Shown here piece by piece: positions 57,977 to 64,000 of a DNA stretch of 64,000 nucleotides (its first letter is position 1; every line of letters starts with the position of its first letter). Under the pieces are notes generated by a model, which was not told the DNA's origin, searched no databases, and worked only from the letters and a program-made list of their open reading frames with translations. The stretch is from NCBI GenBank assembly GCA_031769625.1, contig JAUIMM010000016.1, forward strand, positions 13,943,001 through 14,007,000, read 5' to 3'. The stretch is from Taudactylus pleione. Its lineage: Eukaryota; Chordata; Amphibia; Anura; Myobatrachidae. The position numbers and the translations under genes are program-made.

Positions 57977-58574
57977 GGGCCTGATTCAGAGCCGTTCGCT
58001 ATTTGCGCTCGCTCGTCCAGAAAATAGGGGTGGCTATTCAAATGAACCGTTCGCTGTTTGCGGTCTGTTCACACCTCTAGGTCTGAACGAGCGAACAAAA
58101 CTTGCGTTCGTTTTTTGGGAAACTACGCCCCCTGGCCGCTCGCATCCTACGTCATGTCCGCTATTTATTAGATTATTCGAGTACATCGAACAGGGTATGA
58201 GCTGCTCGCTATTCTTGTGGTTGGTTTTTGCTACCACAATTTTGCGAGCAGTTCTGGCTCTAAAATAACCCAGTGACGTGGTCAATGACGCTGCTGTTTT
58301 AAATATGCACACCCATAAAATGCCCGTTTTTGACCTTTAAGCATGCCTGCAATCGGATCTCCACTTCCCGTTTTCAAGCACCTTCCCGTTACCACCCACA
58401 TACGCCTCATCCTGTCACTCAAATTATCAGTCATTCGCTATTTTGCGAGCACATGAATTTCGGCCGCACTGACTGGTTCGCGCATGCGTATAACGATCCG
58501 TACGCATGCGCAGTTGGGCAAACATCGCTCGGAGCGAACGAGCTGCCGCTTACAAGTGGCTCTGAATCAGGCCC
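57977..58574 (+). mobile_element. PIF/Harbinger-like miniature element
   Basis: About 598 bp with inverted ends GGGCCTGATTCAGAGCC and GGCTCTGAATCAGGCCC. The inside is rich in GTTCGCT, GAACGAGCGAAC and GCTCGC words. Flanking ATT and CTT are not an exact duplication. It shares its ends with the hairpin-chain family and the elements at 10895 and 17428. Confidence 0.8.
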
Positions 58575-59390
58575 CTTGTGTGTACTGCAGTGAAACATCG
58601 ATAAATGCACTTGCCGCTTTGCATTCTATACCTCATATAGAGGATGACGAGTATAATATAGACAATTGGATTTTCTGATCACACTATTGTGGAGTATACA
58701 GCTGATGCTCCATTAATATTTGCACTTGTGTAAGAAGTTTTATGAATTGGTTTTTCATTTTTTTTTATTTTATTTTTTTTTCTTTATGCAGAATAGGCGA
58801 TTGTGGTCATTACTGTTTGTATTAATGAAATATTATTTTTGAGAATTGAGCTATTTATTGATGTTATTTCACCTTATATGATATAAGTACAGGATTATTA
58901 TAGTCTATCTATTTGTCTTTTTTCTTGCAATAAATATATTGTTATACTATAATTGTATTTGGTGTATCTCTTGGGTCCGGGATAGGCTATTGGCGCTATC
59001 ATTTATCTATCCATTTACATCAGAGGAAAGCATCCTGTAGCTCTCCAGCTGAACTAAAACTCTGAGCATCTGTGATATTTGCCGGGCCTACTGGAAATTA
59101 TTTGTCACCAGGTGGCGTACCTCAGCCTGCTTTACGCACTGTATGTAATTTCTGGACATATTTGGCATTCAGTAACTGCAAGTAGAAGATTTCAGTGGCT
59201 GTGGCAGTTCAGATCCACCATGGCACATCCAGAAACAAATGTTTTTATTATTCAAGAGGACTGAGGGAGTTTGACTATTTATGTAGTTGAAGGCAGGGAA
59301 AGGAAGGTTTGATTAGTAGTAAATTTAATTTTTTGATTCCAAAACAAATTATGAGGGAGGAGGGGAGGAGGCATTTATAAAACATATTAA
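58575..59390. other. Unassigned sequence
   Basis: The first 400 bases may be the rest of the Penelope-like end (ATAGGCTATTGGCGCTATC near 58982). Beyond that nothing is recognised until the hAT transposase. Confidence 0.4.
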
Positions 59391-59391
59391 A

Positions 59392-61160
59392 TCATTCACA
59401 TCAGTCCTGGCCCCAGAAGAATCCTTGAGCGCTACACCTGCTGCTGCTCCTGGGAGTGGATGTTCATCCCAGTAGTAGTTTAAAAAAACAATTGACTGTT
59501 AAACAATCCTTTGAAAGGGGGAGCAAGAACGACAACAGTCACCCAGTTGCACAGCGGATCACTGACGCCATAACATCTATGTTGGTATAAGATGTGCGTC
59601 CAATATCCACCAATAAAGCAGTGGGTTTTAGTTTTAGACAGTTAATTGAGGTCCTGTGTCCCCGCTACCAAATCCCATCTAGATTCCACTTCACTAGAAA
59701 AGCAATTGCCAGCCCATACAGGGCTGCCAAAATGCCATTCTATCCACTGTCTACTTAACCACAGATATGTGGACAAGCGGAACAGAGCAAATGCAAGATT
59801 ACATGATTGTAACAGCCCACTGGGTAGGTGTATTGCCTTCAGTGGCACCAACAGCATCAGCAGCATTTAAGAAACAACAGCTTATTCAGAGGCAGGCTAC
59901 CCTGTGTATCACCAGTTTCACTAAGAGGCATACTGCTGAGAACCTTCTAGAAAAATTCAGGGAAGTCATTGCAAAATGGCTTACCCCGATTGGACTCTCC
60001 TCAGGATTCATAATTTCTGACAACGCCACCAATATTGTGAGAGCATTTCAGCTGGGTGAATTCTAACATGTCCTATGTTTTTCTCTTGCAATCAACTTGG
60101 TGGTGCAATTTTTTTTTTTAAATTACAGGGCCATGCAGGAGGTGCTCTCTCTGGCCAGAAAAATTTGTGGACAATTTTGCCATTCAGCAGGCACATGTAG
60201 AAGATGTGCAAGAAATGTTGAATTTTCCCTGCCACCAGCTGAAGCAATGGAGGAACAGCAAAAAGCCATCCAGAACTACACAGCGAACTATGACATGGGA
60301 AGAGGAGAGGGAATGCACCTTACTCAATCTCAATGGAAATTACTTGCCGTGTTGTGCAAAGTGCTGAAATCCTTTGAAGTAGTCACCTGTGAAGTGAGTT
60401 CAGATACTGCCAGCATGAGTCAGGTAATTCCCCTAATTAGACAGTTGAAAAAGCAACTTGAGAAACTGAAAGAGGAGCTGAAACGAAGCAATTCTGCAAA
60501 GTACATTGGACTTGTAGATCAGTCCTTTATTTGCTTCACCAGGAACCAAGGGTTGTCAGAACCTTGAAAATTGGATGAATACATTTTTCTCGACCATGCT
60601 CGATCCTAGGTTTAAGTCATATGTTGTATCTTTCATCCCAACAGAGACAAATCTGAAGAGATGCAAAGACCAGTTGGTAAGCAAATTGTCAGCTCAAGTG
60701 GCACGTGATGTAGCGATGGCTCCTCCTTCAGTTTCTCCAGCAAGTGCGGCTGCCAAGGAAAAACTAAAGATTTCCCAAAAGACCCACTGGTGATGCAGGT
60801 GAGTAAACACAACAAAGTTTTAACATCTGGTCGGGTCTAAAAGAATTGCCTACAATTAAATTAATTTAGACCTCTACCATGACTCCATCTGATACGGACA
60901 ACATTCAGGAAAAAGAGGCAATTTGGAGGCCCTTGCACAAACTGGCTTTGCTTTCCTAGAGCTGCCCACCCTCTAGTGTGTACTCCAAAAAAGAGTTTTC
61001 AGCACAGCCGAGAACCTTGTCAGCGATCAGCGTAGAAGGCTACGTCCTCAAAATGTGGAAAAGATGATGTTTATCAAACTGAACTTTAAATTCCATGAGG
61101 AAGACCTTTACCGCCAATTACATCTAAAAATTACAGAGGCACCAGTAATGACAAATTAAT
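59392..61160 (+). pseudogene. hAT transposase (BED/ZBED-type), C-terminal two-thirds, inactivated
   Basis: In pieces across frames: degraded segments 59400-59750 correspond to the K-Q-S-F-E-R-G / H-P-V-A-Q region. 59767-60063 follows LTTDMWTSGTEQMQDYM (first catalytic Asp in TTD) and contains IISDNATNIVRAF (second Asp). 60097-60567 has the helical insertion (MHLTQSQWKLLAVLCKVLKS, FEVVTCEVSS). 60575-60793 begins NTFFSTMLDPRFKSYVVSF. About 60985-61155 encodes the dimerisation end (KRVFSTAENLVSDQRRRLRP). Several stops and frameshifts are present, so it is a dead copy. hAT transposases cut and paste with 8-bp duplications, as seen for many miniature elements here. Confidence 0.9.
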
Positions 61161-61239
61161 ATTGTGTGAAGAAAGATGATGTAGACACTGATGATGGTGA
61201 GGAATTGAATGATGATGGCGACAACATCTTGCCTCTGTA

Positions 61240-61560
61240 AAGCCAGTTTGTGCATGTAGAGATCATTATCAGCAATGTCAGCCACCCATTGATAGCTTGT
61301 CTTCTGGGGGCCAAAACAAACCAATTGCTTCATGATTGAGGATATTGTTGATGAAGGTGTTGGTGGTGAAGATGGCAGGTGCTTGGATCTAGCAGAGAGA
61401 AGGGAGCTAGCTGATGCTGGATTGCTTGTTGGTACTTTTTAAGCCAAAGTTTCTGAATTTTGAAAAAACTTTTTTGCTTGATGCGCTGCAGATGACGTAA
61501 CAGGGAGGAGGTTCCTAGATGGTTAAGGTTCCTACCTCTACTTAAAACCAAGAGATTCCA
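61240..61560 (-). pseudogene. hAT transposase N-terminal fragment (BED finger part)
   Basis: On the minus strand the frame encodes SRGRNLNHLGTSSLLRHL, the last part of a BED zinc finger (H-L-G-T-S-S-L-x-R-H-L), followed by a low-complexity linker. It points towards the plus-strand C-terminal copy, so two pieces of the same family lie tail to tail. Confidence 0.7.
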
Positions 61561-61589
61561 GTGCTACTAATGTATAGAAAAAAGTATTG

Positions 61590-62100
61590 CCAATGGACAG
61601 TTGGAATGATAATTCTCAATCAAAATTTAATACAATAATACACTAAAACCACATATAAAAAAGCTACATAAAAGTATAGGTGAACCATATCTGATAATTC
61701 CTAAATGGATCCTCCTTCCAAATAGAACACAGTCATGTACTGGCTGATGAATGAAATGTGGATTAAGTATCATTTAGGCGAGAAGAATTACCGGTATTGG
61801 ATGAATGATTTTTCCACAGTCCTTAGCAACATTCAGTGGCCGATGCAGGTAATAGGGCTGTAATAATCCACCGGAAGGTAAATACTCCACCAAAGTAACC
61901 AGGGGTTGGTGCAATCCAGAAAGTATATAGCCAGTTAAATGGATAGGAGAGTCTCCAAAGCTAAGGCTCAACACGTTTCACTGGTTCAAATCACATCCAG
62001 CTTCCTCAGGAGCATATCATATGCTTCTGAGGAAGCTGGATGTGATTTGCCAAGGACTGTGGAAAAATCATTCATTCAATACTGGTAATTATTAGTTGTG
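61590..62100. repeat. Inverted Penelope-like end with palindromic centre
   Basis: Outer arms TTACCGGTATTGGATGAATG (61789) and its near-complement (62070-62095) and inner arms TCACATCCAGCTTCCTCAG (61991) and its complement (62022-62048) pair. The right half lacks about 170 bp. In the minus strand the left half reads TCCTGAGGAAGCTGGATG ... CCAGTGAAACGTGTTGAGC, the motif shared with the other PLE ends. Confidence 0.65.
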
Positions 62101-62397
62101 TGTTATATACTGTTGCTAAAGGTGATACACCCTCCCAGTGGGCTGTCACAGTCATGTAATCTTTAGTTTGACCAGTACCACAGGTCCACATCTGTAGTTA
62201 AGTGGATAGTTGCTACAATGGCATTTGCTAGGCAAAGAATAACTTTTTGTTTAACGTCCCAATACGGGTGAGGTATTGCTGTTCTGGAAAAATAGAAGTG
62301 AGATAAAATTAGTATCGTGGACACACGACCTCAACACATCGGCTAAAACCAGATGCATTGATGGGAGATATTGGACACTGATCTTCTGCTAACATAC

Positions 62398-63024
62398 TGT
62401 CAGGATTCAGCCTGGGATCGTCCGTTACTCACCGCGGCACCGGCTTCCCTTGATCAGCCATGCAGTCAGACGCCAGGTGCAGCAGCAGGTGACGCGCTGA
62501 ATATTCTCCCCAGGGCCCGGTTTAGACTTACATGCGATTCTCCATTGCAGAGTTCCACAGCTGTAGTCATGGGCACAGACATGTTTTCTCACCTGACCAG
62601 ACTTTCCTCCAATGGTAGCCTTGCGGTCTCTCCGCTGACTCTCTTGTCCAATGACCAGCTACCTAAAGGTATAAAGCAGGACTCCAGGAACAGGAAGTGG
62701 CCTGAACAACTTCTCTACTTCCAATTGCTGCTTCTCTGAAGCGCTGTTCCAGGCTCCATGCTTTTATCTCCAGTGCTCTTTCACTAGACTCTGCTGTATA
62801 TCTCCAGTGTGCTTCATCTCGCGCAGCCATACCCTCCAGTGATATTCTACATCAGTCACTACTGATATTTTCAGTGATATTCAACATCAGTCACTACTGA
62901 TATTTTCCAGTGATAACTTACATTGGTCTCTTCCGATTAGTCTCCAGTGATATTCAACATTGGTCACTCCCTTACCCCGACTCCCAGTCCACTGACTGAA
63001 CATCTCAAGGGCCAGGTCGTGACA
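62398..63024 (+). mobile_element. Solo LTR
   Basis: 627 bp starting TGTCAGGATTCAG and ending GGTCGTGACA, with 5-bp flanks CATAC (62393-62397 and 63025-63029). TG...CA ends plus a 5-bp duplication fit an LTR left by recombination. A TATAAA at about 62671 could be its promoter. The last third contains imperfect tandem units (CAGTGATATTCAACATCAGT). No internal gag/pol region is present in the window. It interrupts hAT-derived sequence. Confidence 0.78.
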
Positions 63025-63690
63025 CATACTGTATCTGTCATTGCTCCAATGCTGTGCAACAGGATGATGGCTTTCATACTTGGTTCCTCTTGCAACTGAT
63101 TGTTTCACAGACAATTGTTGTTTAAAACTACTAGTCTTCTTGTTCCCCTTCTGTGACAATGATTCACTCCCAGCAGCTGCAGTCATAGCACACAAGGATT
63201 TTTTGGGGGAATCATGGATTGCATTAGGAGTGTCAGTTGGCATTTGCACATTGTATGCAGGAGGACTAGCTCTGCTTGCTAATGAGGAGGTTGATGATGA
63301 AGGCGTTGGCAGTGGAGATTGCATGTGCTTGTTTCTGTCCATTCTGCTGGTAGCTGATGCTGGACTACTTGTATATGATTTTCCAGATTTTGATAAACTT
63401 GAATAATTTCACTGCAAATTACATAACAGGGAGGAGTTGCCTTGATTATTAACGTCCCTACCTCTACTTATGCTGGCATTACAAATGCCACAGATTTCTT
63501 GAAAAATGTTTTCAAGATTTGGGTTCGAATATTTTCACATGGAAGAGGTGGATTTTTTGTCCTTTAGCCCAGGCATGACAAAGCGCTCCTTATCACTGGG
63601 TTGAAGTGCTGCCACTTACTTCAACTCAAACATCAACCATCTGAATTTTATCAACTTGTTCTTGTGAAACACATTCATCAACATCCTCAT
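63025..63690 (-). pseudogene. hAT transposase N-terminal region, second copy
   Basis: On the minus strand, broken frames give CGICNASISRGRDVNNQGNS (BED-finger-like, with C-x-x-C), then MDRNKHMQSPLPTPSSSTSS and KKTSSFKQQLSVKQS, the linker and K-Q-S region found before hAT catalytic domains. Homologous to 61240-61560 but diverged. The solo LTR separates it from its continuation to the left. Confidence 0.7.
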
Positions 63691-64000
63691 TAGTGTCAAT
63701 ACACAATGATCCCCCTCAGCATTACTTTTACTGCTACTCATCCTCACATCTGCAGAAGGGTCAGAAATGGTGAAAGGAGGCTTCTCTAGGATTACAGTGT
63801 CAGAATCAGAAATGTGAAACTCACACACAGCTCTTGTGGACACCCTTAGACTCTCCTCAGTAATCTGTGCAGTTTGTGACCACTAACACACTAATTAGCA
63901 GGGCGCTAATACTTAAAATAATGTATACCAATATATTTAGTGCACAAATTCATTTTATAAAGCTGTAACCCACCTGTGAACCTGTGTAAGTTCACAAAAA
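63691..64000. other. Window end, unassigned
   Basis: A minus-strand ORF at 63616-63843 has no recognised family, though it may extend the hAT N-terminal region. Nothing else recognised. Confidence 0.4.

Overview
This window is animal nuclear DNA, most likely from a frog or another amphibian with a large, repeat-rich genome. The host gene has spliced vertebrate-type exons, introns of 2-5 kb, and protein similarity to vertebrate CLCA. The repeats are a vertebrate or amphibian mix: Tc1/mariner, hAT, pogo/Tigger and PIF/Harbinger-like DNA elements, Penelope-like retroelements (PLEs) with GIY-YIG ends, and many miniature elements. The species cannot be read from the sequence. There are no bacterial operons, rRNA operons or CRISPR arrays.

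The only convincing host gene is the 3' part of a calcium-activated chloride channel regulator (CLCA family) gene on the + strand. Six coding exons (1960-2066, 4194-4415, 7526-7796, 10666-10830, 15993-16223, 19451-19794) have GT-AG borders and compatible phases. Together they encode about 445 residues: the end of the VWA domain, the beta-sandwich region, a fibronectin-III-like domain and a hydrophobic C-terminus. The promoter, signal peptide, metalloprotease domain and most of the VWA domain lie upstream of the window. Nearly all longer ORFs elsewhere come from tandem repeats or dead transposons.

Layout. 1-20.3 kb: the CLCA 3' half, with introns holding hairpin-chain elements, a Tc1 relic, hAT miniature elements, and a 4.1-kb array of 21-bp repeats inside a TTA-flanked miniature element. 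20.3-30 kb: repeat-bearing intergenic DNA, including a complete hairpin-chain element (26320-26869) and a 1.8-kb hAT-like element. 30.6-33.4 kb: a 2.7-kb hAT-like element built on a G-rich 31-32-bp minisatellite, with another hAT-like element nested in it. 33.8-36.1 kb: a TTAGGG-rich hAT-like element, a pogo/Tigger element and a short TIR element. 39.3-49.1 kb: a large inverted repeat whose arms surround two PLE remnants, one carrying 5S-rRNA-like sequence at both inverted ends. 49.2-54.2 kb: a hairpin-chain element, a long palindrome, two more TTAGGG-rich elements and a third PLE. 57-64 kb: PLE-like ends, a decayed hAT transposase and a solo LTR.

The most notable observations are (i) a family of miniature elements made almost wholly of consecutive hairpins, five copies; (ii) a PLE whose inverted ends contain near-full-length 5S-rRNA-like sequence; (iii) four copies of a hAT-like family with a telomere-like TTAGGG core and 8-bp target duplications; and (iv) a large inverted repeat whose arms act as each other's empty insertion sites. 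All calls are by reading; no database search was possible.
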